Origin: Patescibacteria group bacterium
GTDB taxonomy: Bacteria; Patescibacteriota; Minisyncoccia; Minisyncoccales; RBG-13-36-15
NCBI GenBank assembly: GCA_018609195.1
Contig: JAHCSE010000013.1
Location: 1-52,840 of the forward strand
DNA: 52,840 bases
Direction of reading: 5' to 3'
Position 1 is the first letter of the stretch. Every line of letters begins with the position of its first letter. The notes under the pieces are model-generated. The model had not been told where the DNA came from, made no database searches, and saw only the letters and a list, made by a program, of their open reading frames with translations. The translations under genes and the position numbers were made by a program. Positions 6,842 to 14,596 of the stretch are shown here, one piece after another.

Positions 6842-6884
6842 AAAGGCGACCAAGCTTGTAAAAGTGAGGTCGCCTTTGTCTTTT
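6842..6884 (+). terminator. Intrinsic terminator after the deaminase gene
   Basis: Perfect 10-bp arms AAAGGCGACC (6842-6851) and GGTCGCCTTT (6868-6877), 16-base loop, followed by GTCTTTT. Confidence 0.85.
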
Positions 6885-6912
6885 AGTTAATTTTCTGGTA
6901 TAAATTTAGAAG

Positions 6913-7677
6913 ATGGACTATAAGATTAAAAACTGGCAGAAAATTAAGAAGAAAGAATGGGAAAAGAATGCTCGTTATTGGATAAAAATTATTAGAGAAA
7001 ATCTCGATCCTTTTAGATTAGTAGTGACCAACAAAGCAATTTTACAATCACTCAAAGGAAAAAAGAAACTAAAAATTTTAGATGCTGGTTGTGGTGAAGG
7101 CTATCTCTCTCGGATTTTAGTCAAAAAAGGACACCGGGTCTGGGGAATTGATATCTCTGACAAACTGATTAGAGCTGCCAAAGATGAAGAAAGGAGGAAG
7201 CCACTGGGGATTAAATATTTTGTTGGTAATTTCATTAAGACTAATTTTCCTCCAAATTTTTTTGATTTTATCATATCCCATCAGACAATCAATGAGACTC
7301 TTTTCCCAGAAAGGGTAATAGCTGAATTCCAGCGGTTATTAAAACATAAAGGGAAATTAGTTTTACTTTTCTTACACCCCTGTTTTGGACTTCAAGAACC
7401 ACGTTTAGGTAAAAAATTGAATGTCCTTGATTATTTTCAAAAGAAATTATTAAAGAAGAAGTTTTTGGTCAGCGGCCTTTGGTCTCCAGTGCCTGATAAA
7501 CATATTCACTTACCCCTGGAGAAATGGATAGAAATTATCACGAAAAAGGGGTTTTTAATTTCTCAAATCACAGAGCCTCATCCTCCCCTGAATTTAATCA
7601 AAAAAAATAAATGGTGGACGGAACATTTTAAAAGACCAATGTTTATTTTAATCGGAGCTATCAAATTTAAGAAATGA
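6913..7677 (+). CDS. Class I SAM-dependent methyltransferase
   Basis: 254 residues. SAM-binding motif I KILDAGCGEGYLSRIL is followed by the acidic post-I loop GIDIS and FDFIISHQTINE, typical of the Methyltransf_11/25 families (UbiE/small-molecule type). The substrate cannot be assigned; the C-terminal half is rich in Lys and aromatic residues. An extended -10 (GGTATAAA, 6897-6904) lies only 8 bases before the ATG, so the mRNA is probably nearly leaderless. The gene is convergent with the HD-domain gene, with 3 bases between the two stops. Confidence 0.85.
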   Translation: MDYKIKNWQKIKKKEWEKNARYWIKIIRENLDPFRLVVTNKAILQSLKGKKKLKILDAGCGEGYLSRILVKKGHRVWGIDISDKLIRAAKDEERRKPLGIKYFVGNFIKTNFPPNFFDFIISHQTINETLFPERVIAEFQRLLKHKGKLVLLFLHPCFGLQEPRLGKKLNVLDYFQKKLLKKKFLVSGLWSPVPDKHIHLPLEKWIEIITKKGFLISQITEPHPPLNLIKKNKWWTEHFKRPMFILIGAIKFKK

Positions 7678-7680
7678 ATT

Positions 7681-8925
7681 TTATGAGAATTTTTTCTTCA
7701 GTTCAGCCATGAATTCAAGACAAATTGGCTCATCAATAAATTCTATCATTTGTTCCCACCAGCCAAAAATGGGAAATTTTTTATCTTCCTTCCAATATTG
7801 TAGAACCTGCATCATCATCGCCACCCAATAGACCTGATTGACAAAATTTCCCTCTGGAGTCAATCTTCTTTTGCAATCATCCCATAAACCTATTATCTCG
7901 ATTTCTAAATTTTTAGGTAAACCCAAAGTGAGTCTTTGGAGAGCTTTTTTCTCAGATTGATAATCCCTGAGAAATCTTTTTTCTTTTTCCCTTCGAGAGA
8001 ATCTCGGCCATCTTTCTAATATCTTTCTTCTTTTTTTGATATCTTTTGGCAAAATTCCTTCATAAGGAGTTTGGTCTTTGGCATAAACTTCACTTACCTC
8101 ATAAATCAGAGCCATTTTAAGCATTTTTTCCAAATTTAATTTTTTTTCTTTATTTAAAACCCAAACTGCCAAAGTCAATAAAAAAGCATCTTCAGCGACT
8201 GTAGCAGGATCTTTGACGCCTCTCAAAACCAACCCGGTTCTAGGCATATTCTTCAATTTGCCAACTTTTAATAAAAATTCAAGTCCTCTATCGATCTTTT
8301 TTCGCTCATAAAATCTGCTTTCAATTTGTCCCAAAAATTCACGTAAAATTGGATTATCAACTAAATCCTCTACTTCTTCCCACCAACCAAAAACAGGAGA
8401 GGAAAGATCTGGACCCCAATACTCGATTGCTTGTAAAAGAGTTTCTATTTTATCGCCTTGTTTGGTAAATCTTCCTTCACGAGTAAGTAATTTCTCACAT
8501 TCCATCCAACAACCCATGATTTCTTTTTTTATTTTTGGCTGAAGATTCTTTAGTAATCTCTCAAGGGATTTCTTTTCTTTATTAAATTTTACTTTTTCTC
8601 GTTTCTCTTTTACTTTTTTTGGTAGCCTAATCCATCTTTTTAAAATTTCCTTCCTTTTTTGAGGATCTTCTGGTAATAATCCCCAATAAGGAGTCATATC
8701 GCCAGCATACACTTCGCAGAGATCATGAATCAGGCTTATCTTAATTATCTTTTCCAAATTCAATTTGGGTTTTACCTTTCCTGCTAAAATCCAATTCATG
8801 AGAGCCACCCGAAAGGAATGTTGAGCAACTGTTTCTGGGTTTTTGATGCCTAACCAAACAAAGCCAGTTCTCGGCATCTTTTTTAATTTATTAGCTTCAA
8901 GTAAAAAATTGAGAGTCTCTTTCAT
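7681..8925 (-). CDS. Tandem HD-domain protein, second domain degenerate
   Basis: 414 residues made of two homologous halves of about 205 aa, each resembling the HDDC2/YfbR-like 5'-nucleotidase group of HD hydrolases. In the first half the metal residues are present: VAQHSF and LIHDLCEVYAGD. In the second half the same positions read VAEDAF and LIYEVSEVYAKD, so the His and the HD pair are lost and metal binding is unlikely. Both halves share MPRTG, TPY.G.LP, and FGWWE near their ends. An internal duplication is clear; the second copy may be structural or regulatory. Substrate is unknown, a nucleotide monophosphate being most likely by family. Confidence 0.85.
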   Translation of the reverse strand: MKETLNFLLEANKLKKMPRTGFVWLGIKNPETVAQHSFRVALMNWILAGKVKPKLNLEKIIKISLIHDLCEVYAGDMTPYWGLLPEDPQKRKEILKRWIRLPKKVKEKREKVKFNKEKKSLERLLKNLQPKIKKEIMGCWMECEKLLTREGRFTKQGDKIETLLQAIEYWGPDLSSPVFGWWEEVEDLVDNPILREFLGQIESRFYERKKIDRGLEFLLKVGKLKNMPRTGLVLRGVKDPATVAEDAFLLTLAVWVLNKEKKLNLEKMLKMALIYEVSEVYAKDQTPYEGILPKDIKKRRKILERWPRFSRREKEKRFLRDYQSEKKALQRLTLGLPKNLEIEIIGLWDDCKRRLTPEGNFVNQVYWVAMMMQVLQYWKEDKKFPIFGWWEQMIEFIDEPICLEFMAELKKKFS

Positions 8926-8926
8926 A

Positions 8927-8964
8927 CTTCGACAGGCTCAGTATGACCCTGAGTTTATCGAAGG
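8927..8964. repeat. CTTCGACAGGCTCAG palindrome
   Basis: CTTCGACAGGCTCAG (8927-8941) and CTGAGTTTATCGAAG (8949-8963) form an imperfect stem with a 7-base loop, a member of the same family as 4000-4037, immediately upstream of the HD gene start. Confidence 0.8.
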
Positions 8965-8979
8965 GTCATAAAACAAAAC

Positions 8980-9000
8980 AACCAGGTTAACAACCTGGTT
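8980..9000 (-). terminator. Terminator of greA
   Basis: AACCAGGTT and AACCTGGTT arms (9 bp, 3-base loop), followed on the minus strand by GTTTTGTTTTAT. It lies 31 bases after the greA stop. Confidence 0.8.
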
Positions 9001-9031
9001 TTACCATAGCAAAAATTTAACTATTTTTCAA

Positions 9032-9502
9032 TTAGGAAATAGAATAGGTAATTTTTTTAATCTTATACATTACTTTAATAGGTGAGGAAATCATCACTTC
9101 TTCTCCAATTCGATGATCCAAAAGAGTCTTCCCCACAGGAGATTCATTGCTGATTTTTCCAAGAGAGGGATTTGCCTCTAAAGAACCAACAATAGTAAAT
9201 TCATCTCTTTGGCCATCAACTTCAACCAAGACTGTTGCTCCTAAACCGATAACATCTCTTTTCTGAGGAATTTTTATTAATTTAGCATATCTTAAAATTT
9301 TCCTCAGCTCCATTAATCTTGCCTCAAGAAAATTTAGATCTTCCTGGAACGAAAGGTATTCTGGATTTAAATCTTCAGAATGCCAAACTTTGGGAAATTC
9401 TCCCTTAATTTTAAGAGATTTTAATTTCTTCAGATGTCGGTATTCCGCTTTCAGTCGCACTAATCCTTCTTCAGTTAGATAATATTTTTTCTCGCTTGTC
9501 AT
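9032..9502 (-). CDS. greA: Transcription elongation factor GreA/GreB family
   Basis: 156 residues: an N-terminal coiled coil (about 8-80) and a C-terminal FKBP-like domain (GATVLVEVDGQRDEFTIVG, SPVGKTLLDHRIGEEV). It enters the RNA polymerase secondary channel and stimulates transcript cleavage. The start YYLTEEGLVRLKAEY is typical. The coiled-coil tip, normally GDLSENAEY with catalytic acidic residues, here reads SEDLNPEYLSFQED, so the acidic tip is present but shortened or rearranged. It has its own promoter and terminator. Confidence 0.92.
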   Translation of the reverse strand: MTSEKKYYLTEEGLVRLKAEYRHLKKLKSLKIKGEFPKVWHSEDLNPEYLSFQEDLNFLEARLMELRKILRYAKLIKIPQKRDVIGLGATVLVEVDGQRDEFTIVGSLEANPSLGKISNESPVGKTLLDHRIGEEVMISSPIKVMYKIKKITYSIS

Positions 9503-9607
9503 AATTACTTATTTAAATTTCTAAAATAATCTTGGGAAAATAGTTAAGAATTTTAAGCAAAACTCTTCTTTTGGTTTGGTTTCTAAATGTTTCCCTCAAC
9601 TTTCTTC

Positions 9608-9635
9608 ATTTTATTACTTGAAGAAAACTTGTCAA
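9608..9635 (-). promoter_or_regulatory. Promoter of greA
   Basis: TTGACA (9630-9635), 16-base spacer, TAAAAT (9608-9613) on the minus strand, about 105 bases before the greA ATG. The rest of 9636-9798 shows no gene; a GCCGCAA..TTGCGGC stem before GGTTTTTT (about 9731-9786) may terminate the operon of the AsnC fusion gene. Confidence 0.7.
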
Positions 9636-9798
9636 GAGGTCTTTGTGGATAACCTGAGTAAAAACTTTTTTAAAAAGTTATTGCGTTGATTCCTTTTTGT
9701 GTCCGCACGATATGGAATAGGCCAACCTTTTCTAAAAAACCGCCGCAAGGGCAGTTAAAAAATTATTTGGCTGGAGGATTGCGGCCTCTTATTCTCTT

Positions 9799-10665
9799 CT
9801 ACGTAATTGGTATTATCAACCCTTTGGGAATTATTGGTAACTCTCCCACGTTGACTTCGAGGTGTTTAACCCCCGGGTGCATCCTTATTTCTCTTGCTAT
9901 AAACCTTTCAATACTTTCTAGGTTTGGAGCAACAATACTTATCATCAAATTATACCTTCCGGAAGTTTTGACTAAATGGTAGATTAAAGGAGATTTTTCA
10001 AATTTTTCTACGAGCTTAGAAATAGTTTTGTTATCGGTCTCAATCGCCACTTGGGCGCTAATTGAATAAAACTTTTCCAGACTCAGTAATCCTTGAATAT
10101 TTAAGATTTTTTGCGCTATTAATTTTTCCATCCTATTTTTAACCCCCACCGAGCTAAGTTTGGTTTCTTTTGCAATTTCTACAAAAGATTTCCTTCCATT
10201 CTGAGAAAGGAACTGAATGATTTTTAAATCCAGGGCATCTAAATCTTTCAGACTCCAGGGAGCATCAGCCGTGTACCCCTCTACGGAAAAATCAGCTAAT
10301 CCTAGTCTGTCAGTAAACACAGCAAATTTCACATCTTTAATTTTTAGCCGTTCTTTTCTCAGCCGCATTGCTTCCATTGCTCTCTTATATCCTTTCCCAA
10401 TTATGATATCATTATCTACGATAAGCACCTTCCTCTCTCGTATTTTCTCTTCTTCCAAGTCGTTCCCATCATCATCCATTGTCGTTATGTTTATATTTTT
10501 CTTATTAGCGAGCCACTTATAAAGCGATTTTCCATAAAAAATTCCGTCGGGCAGTAAATAAATAATACAGCCTTTATATTTGCCAAAATATTTTTTTATA
10601 TCTTGGCCAACTTCATTAATAAATTCTTGAATTGGATTATATTTTAAAAGATGAGCTTTGGGCAT
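9799..10665 (-). CDS. Fusion of a phosphoribosyltransferase-like domain with an Lrp/AsnC regulator
   Basis: 288 residues. Residues 1-130 resemble a type I PRTase fold: a hydrophobic strand CIIYLLPDGIFYGKSL, then RKVLIVDNDIIIGKGY, which has the shape of the PRPP-binding loop (VLIVDD..TG.T). Residues about 143-195 are an AsnC-type helix-turn-helix (LDALDLKIIQFLSQNGRKS, LSSVGVKNRMEKL), followed by a RAM-like ligand-binding/oligomerisation domain (ISAQVAIETD, GRYNLMISIVAPN). This suggests a DNA-binding regulator sensing a phosphoribosylated or nucleotide ligand. It ends the operon with a HisC-like aminotransferase and an IMPase-family phosphatase, probably its regulatory targets. PRTase catalysis is uncertain. 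Confidence 0.8.
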   Translation of the reverse strand: MPKAHLLKYNPIQEFINEVGQDIKKYFGKYKGCIIYLLPDGIFYGKSLYKWLANKKNINITTMDDDGNDLEEEKIRERKVLIVDNDIIIGKGYKRAMEAMRLRKERLKIKDVKFAVFTDRLGLADFSVEGYTADAPWSLKDLDALDLKIIQFLSQNGRKSFVEIAKETKLSSVGVKNRMEKLIAQKILNIQGLLSLEKFYSISAQVAIETDNKTISKLVEKFEKSPLIYHLVKTSGRYNLMISIVAPNLESIERFIAREIRMHPGVKHLEVNVGELPIIPKGLIIPIT

Positions 10666-10687
10666 ACTTTAAAAAGAGTACTTCTCT

Positions 10688-11554
10688 TTATATTTTTTTA
10701 ACATAATACTCGATCAATTCATCTCGAAGCTCAGGAGTAACAGCAGCAATCAGTAAATCTATTTTATCATGTTGTCTTCCGGGAAGAAATACATAATCCG
10801 TATAACTCCCGTCAGAATTAACACTAACCACGGAACATCCAGCTTTTTTTGCAATTGGAAAACCAGGATCTATTTCTGAACGAGGCTCGTCAAACATTAC
10901 ATAGGCATCCACTAATCCAGAGGCTAAGTAAGCATAAATAAATGATCCTCCCTGGGGATAAAGTAAGGCTTTTGGGTGCATATTTTTGAGTAAATCCCCA
11001 AAAATATCTAAGAATTTGGAAGAGTATTGAGAACTCATCACATAGCTTGCGAGAACGATGGGTTCTGATAATTTTTTTCTAGTCGAAGGTAAAATTTTCT
11101 TTTTTTGATTCGTTTTTATATCTAGTATATAATTTCCATCTTTATTGGAAATATAAAACTTTTCATTCAAAACATCAGCAATACCGCAGCAAATAGGGTT
11201 TCTTTCTCTGTCATAAAAACTTAAAACAGTATACCAATTGTGCTCAAATCCTCTCAGGTAAAGGACTGATCCGTCAAAAGGATCAATGGAACCATAAATT
11301 TCCGGTTTCTCCCCATTTTTAATATCCCTTCCCTCAGGCTCTGAGAAAACAGTCGCTTTTACATTATTCTTTTTTATTAGCCTTTCCAAAACATTCTCCC
11401 CTACTCGATCAATCTCAATTTCAATATCTTCAGGTCTATTTATCACTTCACCTAAAATTTTCCTACCTTCCCCTTTTTTCGCTTTTTCTCTAATCTCTCT
11501 CGTAGCTTCAGTTAAATAATCAATTAATAAATTTGTAGCCTTTTGATAATCCAT
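10688..11554 (-). CDS. Inositol monophosphatase-family phosphatase
   Basis: 288 residues of the IMPase/FBPase fold, metal-dependent phosphomonoesterases. The metal motif GSIDPFDGSVLYLRG corresponds to DPxDGT, and EIDPGFPIAKKAGCSVV matches the WD..A..L..AGG region, though Trp is replaced. The start is taken as ATG at 11552-11554, nine bases after GAGGAGG; the ATG at 11572 overlaps that ribosome site. It lies 14 bases after the hisC homologue. Members of this family serve as histidinol-phosphatase (HisN) in some bacteria, so that role fits the neighbourhood, but inositol or sugar phosphates are equally possible. Confidence 0.82.
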   Translation of the reverse strand: MDYQKATNLLIDYLTEATREIREKAKKGEGRKILGEVINRPEDIEIEIDRVGENVLERLIKKNNVKATVFSEPEGRDIKNGEKPEIYGSIDPFDGSVLYLRGFEHNWYTVLSFYDRERNPICCGIADVLNEKFYISNKDGNYILDIKTNQKKKILPSTRKKLSEPIVLASYVMSSQYSSKFLDIFGDLLKNMHPKALLYPQGGSFIYAYLASGLVDAYVMFDEPRSEIDPGFPIAKKAGCSVVSVNSDGSYTDYVFLPGRQHDKIDLLIAAVTPELRDELIEYYVKKI

Positions 11555-11568
11555 AATAATGTGCCTCC

Positions 11569-12642
11569 TCATTTTACTTTATTTAAAACTTCTGTCAATC
11601 CATCAATAAATCGCTCCGTATCTTTCAGGATACCAATACTAACTCTTATTGCTTTTTTGTCATCGGGAGTAGATTTAAGCCTGACCAAGATTCCTTTCGA
11701 CTTTAACCCCCTCATTACTTCTTGAGGATTAGGAAATCGCAAAAGTAAAAAATTAGCAGCGCTCGGATAAAAGAAAATTCCCTGCTCTTTTAAAAATTTC
11801 TCCAGTTTTGGTTTTGAATTTTTCATCACCTCTTGAACAAAATCTTCCATATATTTTATATCTTCCAGCGCTGCCAAGACTGCGGTTTTCGCAAACATAT
11901 TGATATCATAGGGCCCTCGGATTTTTAATAATTCTTGATTATTCGCTTCTTGGGAAATAATATAACCTGCCCTTATCGAAACTAAGCCAAAAGCTTTGGC
12001 AAAAGTTCTCATGATATACAGATTGTCATAATCTGGTATGAAATCTTTTGCAGTGATTCCCGAAAATTCAAAATAAGCTTCATCGTGTAAAACTGCGATT
12101 TCTTTTTCTTTCGCTTTCTTTAAAATTTTCTCAACATCTGCAATCTGGATTGAACTTCCCAAAGGATTATTGGGGTTACAAAGAATAATTAACTTAACCT
12201 CTTCAGAAAGTAAATCAAGGGTTTCTTCCAAGGGGAAAGCTCCATCTTCTTTATGATAGGTAGGTCCTAAAATTTCAGCTCCCTGGATGCCTGCTGATTG
12301 GTAATGCATAGCAAAACCGGGGAAGGGTATAATAACTTTATCTCCTTCATTAAGATAAGCCCTACAGATAATATCAATTCCTTGATCTCCGCCATTGGTA
12401 GCCATCACTTGAGTAGTTTTCACTCCAGTATATTTAGCAATCTCGGCTTCTAAATCCCCATATTCTGGATAAACCTGTAATTTTCCCGAGTCAATAAATT
12501 TTTTTAAGGCCTCTTTTACCTTTGGGCTGGGTCCGGTAGTTCTCTCATTAAAATCTAAGAGCAAATAATCTTTTGAAGCTCTCCCTTCCAAAGGCGGTTT
12601 GTATTGACTCATTTTTCGAATGTTTTCTCTAAAGTTGGCCAT
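11569..12642 (-). CDS. hisC: Histidinol-phosphate aminotransferase-like PLP enzyme
   Basis: 357 residues from the ATG at 12640-12642 (MANFRENIRKM). Fold-type I aminotransferase: substrate-entry motif YKPPLEGR, ATNGGDQGID cofactor loop, NPNNPLGS, DEAYFEFSG, and RTFAKAFGLVSIRAGY containing the PLP-binding Lys. HisC transfers amino from Glu to imidazole-acetol phosphate; related enzymes use aromatic or other substrates. It is the first gene of an operon with the IMPase-family gene and the PRTase-AsnC fusion. Other his genes are not in the window except the HisB homologue upstream, which has its own terminator. The exact substrate is therefore open. Confidence 0.87.
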   Translation of the reverse strand: MANFRENIRKMSQYKPPLEGRASKDYLLLDFNERTTGPSPKVKEALKKFIDSGKLQVYPEYGDLEAEIAKYTGVKTTQVMATNGGDQGIDIICRAYLNEGDKVIIPFPGFAMHYQSAGIQGAEILGPTYHKEDGAFPLEETLDLLSEEVKLIILCNPNNPLGSSIQIADVEKILKKAKEKEIAVLHDEAYFEFSGITAKDFIPDYDNLYIMRTFAKAFGLVSIRAGYIISQEANNQELLKIRGPYDINMFAKTAVLAALEDIKYMEDFVQEVMKNSKPKLEKFLKEQGIFFYPSAANFLLLRFPNPQEVMRGLKSKGILVRLKSTPDDKKAIRVSIGILKDTERFIDGLTEVLNKVK

Positions 12643-12692
12643 GGTAATCTTTAATATACCTAAATTTATATTATAACTTTTTGCCAAAAAGA

Positions 12693-12719
12693 AAAGAGTA
12701 GCACTAATAGCCACTCTTT
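12693..12719 (-). terminator. Terminator of the hisB homologue
   Basis: AAAGAGT and ACTCTTT arms with paired GC inside, followed on the minus strand by TTCTTTTT. It separates the hisB homologue from the hisC operon. Confidence 0.75.
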
Positions 12720-12753
12720 ATAGTCAATCCCTCAGTCACTGTTTCAAAACTAT

Positions 12754-13368
12754 TCATACCCCTTTTGTGCTAGGGATTACCTCTTTCCCTGGCTCATATA
12801 TTCTGGTAACAGGATGAAGTACTCGCCCGAAAGCTTTACAAAAAGCTTCTAACTTATGATGATCGTCTCTCAGGGTACCAACTGTTTTCGCAAAACCGTA
12901 GAGATTAAAATGAGCTTCTTTCGCGATGGGCTCAAATGTGTGTTGGGCCATCGCTCGCAAACCAATATCCTCAATTTCATTAAAATCTAATACAGCATAA
13001 CCTCTCCCACTATAATCAATGCTTACAAAAGCAAGGCTTCCATCAAACGGCACATATAAACTTCCAAATCTCATAATACCTCTTCTATCTCCAACTGCGT
13101 TTCTCAGTGCTTCTCCCCATACCATGGCAAGGTCTTCTAACACATGATGGGGTAAATCACCATCTGCTTTAATGAATCCAGACAGAAAACCATGATGATA
13201 TATCTGTTGATAGAAATGGTGGAAAAGAGTAAGGGTTTTTTGATCAACATTCGGTTCTTCCCCTCGAGAAGCAATACTTATCTCATACTCCCCTGGTGTA
13301 TCCAGATTGATTGCAACTTCAATGTCAACCTCTTTGGTTTTTCGCTCAGCTTTACCAATTCGTTCCAT
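12754..13368 (-). CDS. hisB: Imidazoleglycerol-phosphate dehydratase homologue
   Basis: 204 residues with the two-repeat IGPD fold: DLPHHVLEDLAMVWGEAL, GDRRGIMRFG, FVSIDYSGRGY and, near the end, DDHHKLEAFCKAFGRVL. The HH..E metal motifs of both halves are present, but FFDHML is replaced by FHHFYQQIYHHG, so it is a divergent member. IGPD dehydrates imidazole-glycerol phosphate to the acetol phosphate used by HisC. The start at 13368 follows CAGGAGGAAAAACA; the frame is open to 13443. Its own terminator follows. Function as IGPD is likely from conserved metal ligands but the pathway context is incomplete. Confidence 0.82.
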   Translation of the reverse strand: MERIGKAERKTKEVDIEVAINLDTPGEYEISIASRGEEPNVDQKTLTLFHHFYQQIYHHGFLSGFIKADGDLPHHVLEDLAMVWGEALRNAVGDRRGIMRFGSLYVPFDGSLAFVSIDYSGRGYAVLDFNEIEDIGLRAMAQHTFEPIAKEAHFNLYGFAKTVGTLRDDHHKLEAFCKAFGRVLHPVTRIYEPGKEVIPSTKGV

Positions 13369-13532
13369 TGTTTTTCCTCCTGTTTCTTGTGAATTTGCTT
13401 TTTCTATCTTAGATGAATTTGTAGGTTTTGTCAAATTCTCCAATATTGTCTTTTTCCCTCATATGTGATATTTATGAAAATAGGCGGAGGGTTAAATTAT
13501 AGCTCTTTTAATCATCAGAGGAGGTGAAAACT

Positions 13533-14534
13533 ATGAACGGGGCAAATAAGACAATTAGTATCCTGGGAGCAGGGTCAATGGGGACAGCTTTAGCTTTTTT
13601 AATTACGAACCAAGAAAAGGGAAAAGTAAGATTGTGGGGTAGAGATTCCCAGCTTCTTTCTCAAATTCGAGAAACAAGAGAAAATCTCAAATACTTATCT
13701 GAAATCAAGCTTCCCGAAGATGTTTTCCTAACCTCTGATCTGAGAGAAACGATTGAAGATTCAGATATAGTTATTCTGGCTATCCCCTCTTTTGCGGTCA
13801 GAGAAATGGCTGGAAGACTTTCTGACCTCAAAGGAAAGCTTCCTCCTCTCTTGCTGATTAGTAAAGGAATGGAAAGAGAAACTTCTCTTTTGCCATTTCA
13901 GGTCGTTGAAGAAGTTCTCCAAAAGACAGATCTTTTACATTTAACCGGGGTTGGTTATGCCAAAGAAATTGCCAAAGAAGTTGCAGTAACCGAAGTCTTG
14001 GCTGCTAGGGATAGAGTTTTGTTAAGAGATTTTAAAAATCTTTTCCAGACTAGAAATATTCTAATTCAAACTTCTAATGATTTATTGGGAGTTCAATTAG
14101 CAGGGGCTTTAAAAAATGTAATGGTGATTGGAATTGCAATGGCTGAATCCCTCCAGCAAAGTTCAGAAATCAAAGAGGGTCTAATTCTGGTTGGGGTGAA
14201 AGAAATGATAAGGTTAGGAGAAGTAATGGGAGCTAATAAAGAAACTTTTTGGGGTCCCGCTGGGAAAGGAGACTTAGTTCTTTCCTCAAGTCCCTCAAGT
14301 AGGAATTATCAATTAGGAATGAGTCTCTTTCAAAAAGGAATTAGAGAAGTTGAGAAGGATTTAGCTAAGAAAAGAAGGGTTGTGGAAGGATTCCATACCG
14401 CTTTCGCTACTTTCCGATTAGCTCAAAAATACGGGCTCAAATTGCCTATGATTGAAGGAATTTATCAGGTAATCTACGAAAATAAAGACCCGAAATTAGC
14501 GGCTCAAGAATTACTAAAATTAGTTCAGAACTAG
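13533..14534 (+). CDS. gpsA: NAD(P)-dependent glycerol-3-phosphate dehydrogenase
   Basis: 333 residues. Rossmann motif ISILGAGSMGTALAFLI, then ILAIPSFAVREM, SKGMERET, and the catalytic Lys region GALKNVMVIGIAMAE; the C-terminal all-helical domain has GPAGKGDLVLSSSPSSRNY and the substrate Arg region. Makes sn-glycerol-3-phosphate for phospholipids from dihydroxyacetone phosphate. The start at 13533 follows AGAGGAGGTGAAAACT; the in-frame GTG at 13524 lies inside the ribosome site. The GEFRTxR-like stretch is partly altered, but overall conservation is strong. It is divergent from the hisB homologue. Confidence 0.95.
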   Translation: MNGANKTISILGAGSMGTALAFLITNQEKGKVRLWGRDSQLLSQIRETRENLKYLSEIKLPEDVFLTSDLRETIEDSDIVILAIPSFAVREMAGRLSDLKGKLPPLLLISKGMERETSLLPFQVVEEVLQKTDLLHLTGVGYAKEIAKEVAVTEVLAARDRVLLRDFKNLFQTRNILIQTSNDLLGVQLAGALKNVMVIGIAMAESLQQSSEIKEGLILVGVKEMIRLGEVMGANKETFWGPAGKGDLVLSSSPSSRNYQLGMSLFQKGIREVEKDLAKKRRVVEGFHTAFATFRLAQKYGLKLPMIEGIYQVIYENKDPKLAAQELLKLVQN

Positions 14535-14561
14535 CAGATATTATTCGCCACTTCGTCAGGG

Positions 14562-14590
14562 AGGGTTAGAGTAAATCTTACCCTCTTTTT
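14562..14590 (+). terminator. Terminator of gpsA
   Basis: AGGGTTAGA and TCTTACCCT arms with one mismatch, 5-base loop, then CTTTTTTATTTTTT. Confidence 0.8.
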
Positions 14591-14596
14591 TATTTT

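Noticed and set aside
9645-9653. Perfect DnaA box (TGTGGATAA) upstream of greA
   Set aside because: Only a single box, no cluster, no dnaA or dnaN nearby; not an origin.
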